From positions 1 through 29,955 of the IMG/VR virus record IMGVR_UViG_3300042390_000402: a stretch of 29,955 nucleotides of DNA; one strand, given 5' to 3'. Source of the DNA: a virus. The translations under genes and the position numbers were made by a program. How positions within the stretch are numbered: position 1 is the stretch's first letter; every line of letters starts with the position of its first letter. Below the pieces are notes generated by a model, which was not told the DNA's origin, did no database searches, and saw only the letters and a list, made by a program, of their open reading frames with translations. Below are positions 22,649-28,708 of this stretch, one piece after another.

Positions 22649-22963
22649 ATGCCTGACCCACTCGCCCATTCCCCCGATATGCTGGCCTCCCCGGCCCATG
22701 TCATCCGTGGCCTTTCCTACCAAATCGCCTACGCTCGGGACCGCGTCCTGCAAGGCGATTGGACTGAGAAGTTCGCCCGTGAACGCATCCTCTTCTGCGG
22801 CGCCGTCGCCGAGGAGAACCTCCAACAGCTGCACGGGTGCAAACTCGTCAGCATCTACGCCAACCTCACGACGGGCTGTCGTGCCTTGCTTACTTGGTCT
22901 TATGTGGATCGCAACGGCGAGAAGGACGCCGGCTCGGTTCACCCGACCATCGACGGACGATGA
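22649..22963 (+). CDS. Hypothetical protein before lysin (104 aa)
   Basis: ATG 22649 follows the previous stop by eight bases; a longer frame from 22385 overlaps the preceding genes and is not used. The product starts with a Pro/His-rich segment, then helices (VIRGLSYQIAYARDRVLQG, ARERILFCGAVAEENLQQL), and a strand pair (LVSIYANLTTG, LTWSYVDRNGE). No membrane span is present. The stop overlaps the lysin ATG as ATGA, so it should be coupled to lysis. Its role is unknown; a lysin inhibitor or chaperone is a guess from context. Confidence 0.65.
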   Translation: MPDPLAHSPDMLASPAHVIRGLSYQIAYARDRVLQGDWTEKFARERILFCGAVAEENLQQLHGCKLVSIYANLTTGCRALLTWSYVDRNGEKDAGSVHPTIDGR

Positions 22964-23403
22964 GACTGCTGGCCTTCCTCCTTGCGGCGACCTCCCTGCA
23001 CGCCATCACCCCTGGACAGGTCGAGGCCGTCATCTTCGTCGAGTCCTCCGGCAACCCTAAGGCCATCGGGCGTCTCGGGGAGCGTGGGCTCGCTCAGTTC
23101 TTCCCATCTGCGTGGGCCGATACGACCCGCTGGCGAGCCCGCCACGGCCTCCCGACCTACGGGTACAGCACTTGGTCCACGGACGAAGGGGTCGGGCGGG
23201 AATACGCCACCTCTTGGCTGACCCTCCTTGAGGAACGGCTGACCACGGCGCTGGGCCGACAGCCTACCCTTGGGGAAGTCTACGCCGCCCATCAACTCGG
23301 CTTCGCGGGCTTCAAGTCTAAAGGGTTTGACCTAAGGAAATGTCCCGCCATCACTCGCATCGTGGTCGCTCGCCTCAACCGAGACCCACGCACCAAACAA
23401 TGA
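22960..23403 (+). CDS. Exported lytic transglycosylase (endolysin)
   Basis: The 148-residue product (147 aa) starts with a signal peptide or SAR-type segment (MRLLAFLLAATSLHA) and contains the SLT-lysozyme pattern: VIFVESSGNPKAIG with catalytic Glu28, then RGLAQFFPSAW and a C-terminal helix (AAHQLGFAGFKSKGF). It would cleave the glycan chain of peptidoglycan non-hydrolytically. Length is short for the family but covers the catalytic core. A cleavable signal, not a holin-dependent release, fits a Sec route with holin acting as the timer. I chose ATG 22960; the longer frame upstream (22837) reads through another gene. It ends in an ATGA overlap with the resolvase gene. Confidence 0.85.
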   Translation: MRLLAFLLAATSLHAITPGQVEAVIFVESSGNPKAIGRLGERGLAQFFPSAWADTTRWRARHGLPTYGYSTWSTDEGVGREYATSWLTLLEERLTTALGRQPTLGEVYAAHQLGFAGFKSKGFDLRKCPAITRIVVARLNRDPRTKQ

Positions 23404-23870
23404 CCAAGCCCTTCCTCGTCGCCGTAGACCCTGGCGTTAATGGTGGCGTCGCCTACTTCGACCACGGGGAAGGCGTCGTCACCGTCCACAAGATGCCCGG
23501 CACGGATTACGAAGTCTGCCAACTGCTCGCCGACATCTCCATCAAGGCCCGCGAGGTCGAGCTCTTCCTTGAGGAGCCCCCGCTCTTCGCCGGCAAAGGC
23601 ATCCCCGGGTCCGCCATCGGGAAACTGATGTGGAACACGGGCATCCTCTACGGCGCCGCGATCGCAATGGGCTGGAAGGTCCACCGCATCCGTCCCGCCA
23701 TCTGGATGAAGGCCCACTCCGTCGGCACGAAGGGCGAACGCTCGACGACCGAATGGAAGAACGTCCTCAAGTCACGGGCCGCCGAACTCTTCCCCTCCGT
23801 GGACGTCACCCTCTGGAACGCCGACGCCCTCTTAATCCTCGACGCCGCCAAGCGTGGCGCCATCAACTAA
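23400..23870 (+). CDS. RuvC-like Holliday junction resolvase
   Basis: The 156-residue product matches the RuvC fold: strand 1 with AVDPGVNGGVAYF (D10), a second acidic site ELFLEEPP (E58/E59), and the C-terminal acidic helix LWNADALLILDAAKRG (D142, with D148 nearby). The central ATPFAGKG-like loop is here LFAGKGIPGSAIGKL, and KVHRIRPAIWMK follows. Phage RuvC-type enzymes cut branched DNA before packaging. The order with ERF annealase, RecE-like nuclease and ssDNA-binding candidate makes a recombination/packaging role probable. ATG 23400 overlaps the lysin stop. Confidence 0.82.
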   Translation: MTKPFLVAVDPGVNGGVAYFDHGEGVVTVHKMPGTDYEVCQLLADISIKAREVELFLEEPPLFAGKGIPGSAIGKLMWNTGILYGAAIAMGWKVHRIRPAIWMKAHSVGTKGERSTTEWKNVLKSRAAELFPSVDVTLWNADALLILDAAKRGAIN

Positions 23871-23880
23871 CACCCATCCC

Positions 23881-24099
23881 ATGCTTAAGAAACAACCCAA
23901 GCCCACCCCTGAAGTCAAAGTCCCCGCGACCTACCGCGAACTCTCCGGCTCCTCTTACATCGTCCTCTCCGACGGCACGGTGGCCCGCAAGCTGAAGCCC
24001 CGCCCCGCTGGGCAGACCCGCTATTGGTTCCTCTCACACGATAACCGCCTCCGCTGCGTCTCGCAGAAGACGGTGGACGAGATGACTTCCTTCCCCTAA
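23881..24099 (+). CDS. Small basic hypothetical protein (72 aa)
   Basis: ATG 23881 follows the resolvase by ten bases and a CACCCATCCC leader. The product starts LKKQPKPTPEVKVPATYREL and then has a beta hairpin (SYIVLSDGTVARKL, RYWFLSHDNRLRCVSQKTV). The middle resembles small KH/AbrB-like or HTH-free folds but no family is recognised. It is basic, so nucleic-acid binding is possible. Confidence 0.6.
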   Translation: MLKKQPKPTPEVKVPATYRELSGSSYIVLSDGTVARKLKPRPAGQTRYWFLSHDNRLRCVSQKTVDEMTSFP

Positions 24100-24132
24100 T
24101 CCTTCCCAACCCAACCCACACCAAAACAAGCC
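24100..24132 (+). promoter_or_regulatory. C/A-rich leader before ERF gene
   Basis: The 33-base gap is almost free of G (one G) and consists of CCCAACCCAACCCACACC followed by AAAACAAGCC and the ATG. It has no Shine-Dalgarno sequence. Similar leaders stand before 22539, 26810, 27079 and 28280. Confidence 0.55.
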
Positions 24133-24729
24133 ATGAGCAAAAAAGAAACCGCCACCGCAGTTAGCCAGGAGCAGTCGAACCCTTACTTCGACCTGATCAC
24201 CGCCCTCTCCTCGATGGAGAACGTCGGGGCCAACCGACTGAACCCCGCCTTCAAGGCACGCTATGTCTCGCTCGACGCCCTGCTCGACGCGGTGAAGCCT
24301 GTCCTGCAAGCGAACAACCTCGCCCTCGTCCAAGTCCTAGAGACCGAGGAAGGCAAGGTCGGGGTGTCCACCTCCCTGCTGCACACCTCGGGCCACCTCT
24401 TCGCCTTCGGGAAACTGATGGTCAAGGCTGACGGCCTTACGGCTCAACAGGTCGGGGGAGCCATCACCTACATCCGCCGGCAGTCCATCCAGACGGCTTG
24501 CGGCATCTCGGTGGACCTCGACGACGACGGGCATCAGGCCTCCGCACCAAAGCCCCAAGCCCCCAAGGTCTTCATGGGCGAACTCCGCTTTGAGAAGGCC
24601 GCCGTGGAAATCCTGATCACGAAGGGCTGGCTCAAGCCTGGACAAGGTTTGAAAGACCTCAGCGCTGAACACCTCGCCGCCATCAACACCCACGCCTTCG
24701 AGCAGGCCGTCCGCAACGCCGCAAAATGA
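24133..24729 (+). CDS. ERF-family single-strand annealing protein
   Basis: The 198-residue product is a clear ERF-superfamily recombinase: ARYVSLDALLDAVKPVLQ at about 42-59, then NNLALVQVLE, SLLHTSGHLFAFGKLM, and the signature QQVGGAITYIRRQSIQ plus TACGISVDLDDDGHQ at about 105-135. ERF proteins anneal complementary single strands and work with a 5'-3' exonuclease in phage recombination and concatemer formation. A Pro-rich linker (APKPQAPKV) is followed by a small helical C-terminal domain (to 198) that might bind a partner. A RecE-like nuclease is encoded about 2.3 kb downstream rather than adjacent. Confidence 0.93.
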   Translation: MSKKETATAVSQEQSNPYFDLITALSSMENVGANRLNPAFKARYVSLDALLDAVKPVLQANNLALVQVLETEEGKVGVSTSLLHTSGHLFAFGKLMVKADGLTAQQVGGAITYIRRQSIQTACGISVDLDDDGHQASAPKPQAPKVFMGELRFEKAAVEILITKGWLKPGQGLKDLSAEHLAAINTHAFEQAVRNAAK

Positions 24730-25229
24730 ACATCGACGACATCATCGAGAACGCCCAGCTGAAGGGCCGCATTATCGCCCTCGACGCTGAAGTGAAGTGC
24801 CTTGAGGCCGTCATCCGTGCGCACGAACGCGTTGACTGCCTGTCGGTGACCAGCCTTAAGAAACAACTGGTGGAGGCTGAAGCCGAGAACGCCCGCCTCA
24901 AGGCCGAGTGCCAAGCCCGCCAAGCGGAGAACAGCGTGCTGGCAGTCGAGTGCGATAGCCTCAAGGCCGAGGTCGAGCGGCTGGAAAAGGAGGTTTGGCG
25001 TATGAAGGTCTTTAAGGGTATTGACGAGGATACCACCGCCACGCTGAAGGATGCTCTGAACACAGTCCCCGAATGGGCTAAAGTCTTGGAGACTGAAGCC
25101 GAGAACGCCCGCCTCAAGGCAGATGTCGAGCGGCTCCGCAAACTCGGCACCGAGATGGGCAAACACCTCCCCGACACCGACGAGGCGAACCGGGCTTATA
25201 TAGACTTTGAAGCGGGAGGTAAGTCGTGA
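24726..25229 (+). CDS. Coiled-coil protein (167 aa)
   Basis: ATG 24726 overlaps the ERF stop as ATGA. The product is predicted to be almost fully coiled-coil: NAQLKGRIIALDAEVKCLEA near the start, then repeated EAENARLKAECQ, CDSLKAEVERLEKEV and EAENARLKADVERLRK. The ENARLKAEVERL unit occurs repeatedly and is shared with the next genes. Apart from being a structural or protein-binding rod, nothing suggests activity. It could serve as an adaptor of the recombination genes or as a decoy or anti-defence factor; both are guesses. Confidence 0.7.
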   Translation: MNIDDIIENAQLKGRIIALDAEVKCLEAVIRAHERVDCLSVTSLKKQLVEAEAENARLKAECQARQAENSVLAVECDSLKAEVERLEKEVWRMKVFKGIDEDTTATLKDALNTVPEWAKVLETEAENARLKADVERLRKLGTEMGKHLPDTDEANRAYIDFEAGGKS

Positions 25230-25303
25230 GCGAGCAAGTCCGCAGGAAACTCAAGGCGGCTATGCAGGAGAACGCCCGCCTGCAGGCCGAGGTCGAGCGG
25301 CTG
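24876..25303 (+). repeat. Dispersed ENARLKAEVERL-coding DNA repeats
   Basis: Four copies or partial copies of a DNA repeat around GAGAACGCCCGCCTCAAG and AAGGCCGAGGTCGAGCGGCT stand at about 24876-24907, 24961-24982, 25092-25137 and 25267-25303. They lie in frame in two neighbouring genes. Such repeats can recombine and lengthen or shorten the coiled coils. Confidence 0.75.
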
Positions 25304-25492
25304 ACCTACGTCGATGACTTCATCGTCATCACCAAGCCATCAATCAAGCAACTCATCGAGCAGGGCGCTCAAAACAAGCCCGGGCGATACGATGAGCAAT
25401 ATCTCATCCAAGTGGACAGGGAGTGCTACCTCAATGTCTTGAAGCACATGGCGGAGTTTTGGGACAAAGCCAAGGAGGGCAAGCAGCCGTGA
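25226..25492 (+). CDS. Small coiled-coil protein, GTG start (88 aa)
   Basis: GTG 25226 overlaps the upstream stop as GTGA. The first third is a coiled coil with the shared unit (ENARLQAEVERL). The rest (VDDFIVITKPSIKQLIEQGA and the end LNVLKHMAEFWDKAKEG) looks alpha/beta. No family is recognised. The GTG starts of this and the next two genes are unusual in this genome and suggest tuned, low translation. Confidence 0.65.
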   Translation: MSEQVRRKLKAAMQENARLQAEVERLTYVDDFIVITKPSIKQLIEQGAQNKPGRYDEQYLIQVDRECYLNVLKHMAEFWDKAKEGKQP

Positions 25493-25845
25493 GCGACCGC
25501 TACAAAGAAATGTGGGAAGATGCCTTCCACGATAATCTCGAAAAGAGGGATGAAATCTCCGAACTCAAAGCGGAGGTCGAGTTATGGAAACTTCGTTCTA
25601 ACAATTGGCAGAAGTTTTGCGGACTTACTCGCCCAGAAATGACTGACGAACTTAACCGTCTCAAGGACGAAGTTGAGCAACTGACTGTAGCAAGAAACTA
25701 TTTTATTCGTAAAATGATGCAAAAGATAAAAGATGTCGATAGGCTGACCAAGGCGGGGGATGCGATGGCAGATGAATGCTCAAACTTCCAAGGTGCTTGG
25801 CCCTTGATAAAGGACTGGCACGCCGCCAAGGGGGTGCAGTCGTGA
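25489..25845 (+). CDS. AT-richer coiled-coil protein, GTG start (118 aa)
   Basis: The GTG at 25489 overlaps the previous stop (GTGA); an in-frame ATG at 25423 lies inside the previous gene. The product begins MSDRYKEMWEDAFHDNLEKR and has a coiled coil with EISELKAEVELWKLRSN and RLKDEVEQLTVARNYF. The DNA is poorer in GC than its neighbours; for instance bases 25681-25740 contain 18 G or C of 60. This suggests recent acquisition or relaxed codon choice. Function is unknown. Confidence 0.65.
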   Translation: MSDRYKEMWEDAFHDNLEKRDEISELKAEVELWKLRSNNWQKFCGLTRPEMTDELNRLKDEVEQLTVARNYFIRKMMQKIKDVDRLTKAGDAMADECSNFQGAWPLIKDWHAAKGVQS

Positions 25846-26183
25846 CCACCTCGACCACCTCCGAGCGGGATGCCCGGCAACCCATCAACGTCATCCTCCT
25901 CGACCACACCATCGTCCTCATGTGGATCGTCAAGACGGAGGCCGTCCGCCAGTACTCGCTCCAGGACATGAAACAGGCCGAGGTCGAGCTCGCGGACTTC
26001 GAGGCCGTCATCCTGTCCAAGCAGCGCAAGCACATCCCCGAACTGACCGGGGCGACCTTTGAACTGAACGGAAACGCCTACGTCATCGACGCCGTCAGCC
26101 AATCGGTCGCCGACAAGATAAACAAAAAATCTGTTTATCTGACCCCTATTTGGCTCTCCGCACGCTCTTTCTTCCCAAGATGA
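25842..26183 (+). CDS. Hypothetical protein, GTG start (113 aa)
   Basis: The GTG at 25842 overlaps the stop of the preceding gene (GTGA). The product begins TTSTTSERDARQPINVILLD, followed by HTIVLMWIVKTEAVRQYSL, an acidic helix (EVELADFEAVILSKQRKH) and a strand pair (ATFELNGNAYVID). No motif is recognised. The GC-rich codon use fits the phage backbone. It ends with an ATGA overlap. Confidence 0.6.
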   Translation: MTTSTTSERDARQPINVILLDHTIVLMWIVKTEAVRQYSLQDMKQAEVELADFEAVILSKQRKHIPELTGATFELNGNAYVIDAVSQSVADKINKKSVYLTPIWLSARSFFPR

Positions 26184-26449
26184 ACGCCAAATCCGTCCCA
26201 TCTTCCGTCTACAAGACGGCCCAAGCCTACGTCGACCAGCGAAAACCCTTCGCCCTAATCATCCTTCTGGACTCCATGCTCTACGTCGAAGTGTCCGCCA
26301 AGACGGCAATCGTCTTTGAGCGCCTCCTCAAGGACTGGACCGCCGAGACCATGCCCACCCTCTACCGTTCCAACCTCCGCACCTTCCTAGTCCTCAAGGG
26401 CGAGGTCAAGGAGGTCACCCTTAACCGCATCCGCACCATCCTCAAATGA
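26180..26449 (+). CDS. Hypothetical alpha/beta protein (89 aa)
   Basis: ATG 26180 overlaps the stop of the preceding gene. The product (NAKSVPSSVYKTAQAYVDQR, then ALIILLDSMLYVEVSAKTA, AIVFERLLKDW and FLVLKGEVKEVTLNRIRTIL) has an alternating alpha/beta pattern. It is basic with a pI-raising C-terminus. The adjoining gene products at 25842 and 26180 have similar size and both contain an ILLD strand (VILLDHTIVLMW versus IILLDSMLYVEV), so they may be distant paralogues. Function unknown. Confidence 0.6.
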   Translation: MNAKSVPSSVYKTAQAYVDQRKPFALIILLDSMLYVEVSAKTAIVFERLLKDWTAETMPTLYRSNLRTFLVLKGEVKEVTLNRIRTILK

Positions 26450-26781
26450 CCTCCCAAGACCGCCTAGCCGCCACCCTCCGACGGCTCCAGAATGAGGCCC
26501 GCAGCCTCTCCGCCTACCAGACGACCTTCGTGACCCAGCACGATATCCACCGCGTCAGCATCGACGCCGACCGCCTGCTGTCCGTCCTTGCGATCACGGA
26601 CGCGACTCACATCGACGACCCGGCAGACTTGGTCGAGCTGCGGGAACGGCTCAACATCGTCCGAGCCGACCTTGCCTCACTCCTGGTCAGCGTCCAGAAC
26701 CTCCACGAGAAGGCCGAGGACATGGACAAGACTTTGAATGATGCGGAGAACCTAGTCGACAACCCCGACGAGGTGCTGTAA
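26446..26781 (+). CDS. Helical hypothetical protein (111 aa)
   Basis: ATG 26446 overlaps the stop of the previous gene (ATGA). The product is all-helical: LAATLRRLQNEARSLSAYQT, IHRVSIDADRLLSVLAITD, LVELRERLNIVRADLASLLV, and a final coiled coil (NLHEKAEDMDKTLNDAENL). It is acidic at the end, which could mimic DNA or bind a partner. No family is recognised. It is the last gene of the overlapping run that began at 24726. Confidence 0.65.
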   Translation: MTSQDRLAATLRRLQNEARSLSAYQTTFVTQHDIHRVSIDADRLLSVLAITDATHIDDPADLVELRERLNIVRADLASLLVSVQNLHEKAEDMDKTLNDAENLVDNPDEVL

Positions 26782-26809
26782 CCCTTTCCCACCAACCCAC
26801 CACAACACC
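26782..26809 (+). promoter_or_regulatory. C/A-rich leader
   Basis: The 28-base gap before ATG 26810 contains CCCACCAACCCACCA (26788-26802), identical over 15 bases to the leader before 27079 (27058-27072). There is no G and no Shine-Dalgarno sequence. Confidence 0.6.
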
Positions 26810-27055
26810 ATGAAACAAATCAAAGAAATCAAAAGCCAACTCAAAGACGCGGAGTACGAGTCTGAGTTCTACAAGCGTAAGTTCCTCGATGAACGTGAAG
26901 AAATGAAGCACGCCCAAGAGTTCATCCGTGATCAGTTACTCATTGTAGACCTTCTGCTTCACGCCGCCGACTCTCTTGCGAAAGAAGTACCGGCTAACAG
27001 CCTGTCACTACTCAAGTACAAACAGATTAAGGGTAACTTAGGCATCAAAGAATAA
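26810..27055 (+). CDS. AT-richer helical protein (81 aa)
   Basis: The product begins MKQIKEIKSQLKDAEYESEF and is rich in Lys and Glu up to residue 40 (coiled-coil type, with YKRKFLDEREEMKHAQEF). A more hydrophobic helix (DQLLIVDLLLHAADSLAKEV) and a basic end follow. Codon use is less GC-biased than in flanking genes, like the other AT-richer cassettes. It stands alone between two copies of the C/A-rich leader, so it may be a self-contained gene insertion. Function unknown. Confidence 0.65.
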   Translation: MKQIKEIKSQLKDAEYESEFYKRKFLDEREEMKHAQEFIRDQLLIVDLLLHAADSLAKEVPANSLSLLKYKQIKGNLGIKE

Positions 27056-27078
27056 CACCCACCAACCCACCATAAGCC
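27056..27078 (+). promoter_or_regulatory. C/A-rich leader before nuclease gene
   Basis: The leader repeats CCCACCAACCCACCA (27058-27072) and then ATAAGCC and the ATG. It shares 15 bases exactly with the leader of the preceding gene, so the gene between may have been inserted with a duplicated leader. Confidence 0.6.
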
Positions 27079-27909
27079 ATGTATACCATCGCACAGTTCA
27101 ACGAACGCATCGCCGCCCGCACCCGAGCAGAGTACGACGCGATTGACGCCCTCAACCAGACCTCCGCCAAACTGCTCCTCAAGGCGCCGGCGAAGTACGC
27201 CCACGACAAGGCCAACCCCCGCAAGGACTCCAAGGCCCTCCGTGAAGGCATCATGACCCACGCCGCCGTCCTCGACCCCGAGGCCTTCGCCAAGTTCAAG
27301 CCCGAACCCGAAGCCGACAAGCGCACGAAGGAAGGCAAGGAGGTCCACGCCTACTGGGCGTCCACCCTCCAGCCCGACGACATCCGCTGCAAGGCCGACG
27401 AGTACGACAACGCCCTGTCCTACGCCGACGCGGTGAAGCAGGCGATGGCCCGCTACAACATCGTGCCGGTCGCAACTGAAGTCATGCTCAAGGCCGACTA
27501 TATCGTCCCCATCAAGGGGTCCATCGACCTGATTGCCGAGGACGGTTTCATCTATGACATCAAGACTACGATGGAAGAGGCCACGCCCAAGGGTTTCGGC
27601 AAGCAACTGATTTGGTCGGACGACTTCAAGCTACAGGCCGCTTGGTATCTCCTACTCTGCAAACTCAACTTCGGTGTCCGCCCCAAGGGGTTCCGTTTTC
27701 TGGTCGTCGAGAAGGAGGCGCCGTTCCTCACCGCCGTCTTTGAACTGCATCCCGACCTCATCGCCGAAGGGGAAGCCTTGATGCTCTCCGCGATGAAGGC
27801 CTATGAGGTCTGCAAGTCCTTTAACGAGTGGCCCGCCTACCCGTCCGAGGTCATCACGATTGCCCGCCCGACCTCCACCGCTCCCCTCGCCCCTATCAAC
27901 TTCGCCTAA
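27079..27909 (+). CDS. RecE-like PD-(D/E)XK exonuclease
   Basis: The 276-residue product fits the PDDEXK group used by RecE/exonuclease VIII-type phage proteins (DUF3799-like). It has the N-terminal NQTSAKLLLKAPAKYAHDK, the REGIMTHAAVLDPEAF block (about 55-70), the catalytic core GSIDLI (D150) and YDIKTT (D160, K162), and the QAAWY helix (Q186). Such enzymes degrade the 5' strand and hand the 3' tail to an annealase, here the ERF protein encoded at 24133. The C-terminal ALMLSAMKAYEVCKSFNEWP closes the domain. It could alternatively be a Cas4-type nuclease, but no four-cysteine cluster is seen. Confidence 0.88.
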   Translation: MYTIAQFNERIAARTRAEYDAIDALNQTSAKLLLKAPAKYAHDKANPRKDSKALREGIMTHAAVLDPEAFAKFKPEPEADKRTKEGKEVHAYWASTLQPDDIRCKADEYDNALSYADAVKQAMARYNIVPVATEVMLKADYIVPIKGSIDLIAEDGFIYDIKTTMEEATPKGFGKQLIWSDDFKLQAAWYLLLCKLNFGVRPKGFRFLVVEKEAPFLTAVFELHPDLIAEGEALMLSAMKAYEVCKSFNEWPAYPSEVITIARPTSTAPLAPINFA

Positions 27910-27913
27910 TTCC

Positions 27914-28705
27914 ATGTCATTCAAAGAAGGCCTGCCTTACTACCAATGCACCATTGCTTGGCACTTTGAAAAGCCAGAGCTGAAGTATTATAAGTTCATT
28001 TGCCCGAACTGCAAACAGGTCAGGACTCACGGCGCCGGAAACGGCAGTCGTATTGCTCATTGTAATGACGAAACCTGCCCAAAGGAATATAACATATGGG
28101 CAGACCCTTCGCATCCTTTGTACGATAGGGAAGAAATGGGTCCTGACTATATTCACGGAGAAACCGACGAGGAATTAAGCAACCAACCAATCGACCCTTA
28201 TCACGCGCTGACTTCGCTTAGCCAACATTGCATCAAACAAAAAACTTCCCCAACAGAAACACTCTCACCCACAACCAACATGGAAAACCAAAACGACCGC
28301 CCGCCCCTCACCACCATCGCCGCCTCCGGCAAGTACGTCCTGAAGATGTCCATCCCCAAGGAGGACAAGGTCAAGGTCTACGACGACGGCGTCTCCGCCC
28401 GACTGTTCTTCAAGACCGCCGAGGGCCTCTGCTTCTCGAAGTCCTACGGCACGAAGTACGGCAAGTCCCTCGCCATGCTCGTCGGCAAGATCAGCGGGAA
28501 GTTCGTCTCCGAACCGAAGGCCGACCTCTCCGTCCCCGACTTCCTGGACTACCTTCGCCCCGCGACCAACGTCTACTTCGAGGTAGAGGTGGAAGTGACC
28601 CCCGATGGCGAATGGCAAGGCAAGCCGCAGTTCAAATACAAGATGAACTTCCCCAAGGGCAAGGGCGTCGCCGCGTCGACCATCCCGACCCCGACCGACT
28701 GGTAG
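27914..28705 (+). CDS. Fusion ORF: zinc-finger-like part plus ssDNA-binding candidate
   Basis: From ATG 27914 the frame is open to 28705 (263 aa). The first 115 residues include CPNCKQVRTHG and CNDETCPKEY, a four-cysteine zinc-ribbon pattern, with AT-richer DNA. The second part starts at an internal ATG (28280, MENQNDRPPLTTIAASGKYV) preceded by the C/A-rich leader seen before other genes. It has 141 residues: all-beta with EDKVKVYDDGVSARLFFKTA, FEVEVEVTPDGEW and a polar end. Its place beside the nuclease and annealase suggests ssDNA binding, but this is inferred. Either two proteins are made by internal initiation, or the first gene lost its stop and fused to the second. Both readings are in the same frame. 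Confidence 0.6.
   Translation: MSFKEGLPYYQCTIAWHFEKPELKYYKFICPNCKQVRTHGAGNGSRIAHCNDETCPKEYNIWADPSHPLYDREEMGPDYIHGETDEELSNQPIDPYHALTSLSQHCIKQKTSPTETLSPTTNMENQNDRPPLTTIAASGKYVLKMSIPKEDKVKVYDDGVSARLFFKTAEGLCFSKSYGTKYGKSLAMLVGKISGKFVSEPKADLSVPDFLDYLRPATNVYFEVEVEVTPDGEWQGKPQFKYKMNFPKGKGVAASTIPTPTDW
28280..28705 (+). CDS. Internal-start form: ssDNA-binding candidate (141 aa)
   Basis: If translation starts at ATG 28280, the product is a 141-residue protein that is a stand-alone beta-rich domain with basic loops (KYGKSLAMLVGKISGKF) and a C-terminal Pro/Thr/Asp tail. The leader (TCTCACCCACAACCAAC) resembles those of other genes, codon use becomes strongly GC-rich from here on, and the translation of the leader region within the fused form (KTSPTETLSPTTN) looks like non-coding sequence. 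This start therefore is likely the ancestral one. A single-stranded DNA-binding role fits the operon but no family motif is seen. Confidence 0.65.
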   Translation: MENQNDRPPLTTIAASGKYVLKMSIPKEDKVKVYDDGVSARLFFKTAEGLCFSKSYGTKYGKSLAMLVGKISGKFVSEPKADLSVPDFLDYLRPATNVYFEVEVEVTPDGEWQGKPQFKYKMNFPKGKGVAASTIPTPTDW

Positions 28706-28708
28706 TCC

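Noticed and set aside
27803-28705. 300-aa start of the fusion frame at 27803
   Set aside because: The first 37 residues overlap the nuclease gene in another frame and are Arg/Pro/Ser-rich shadow sequence; ATG 27914 is a better start.
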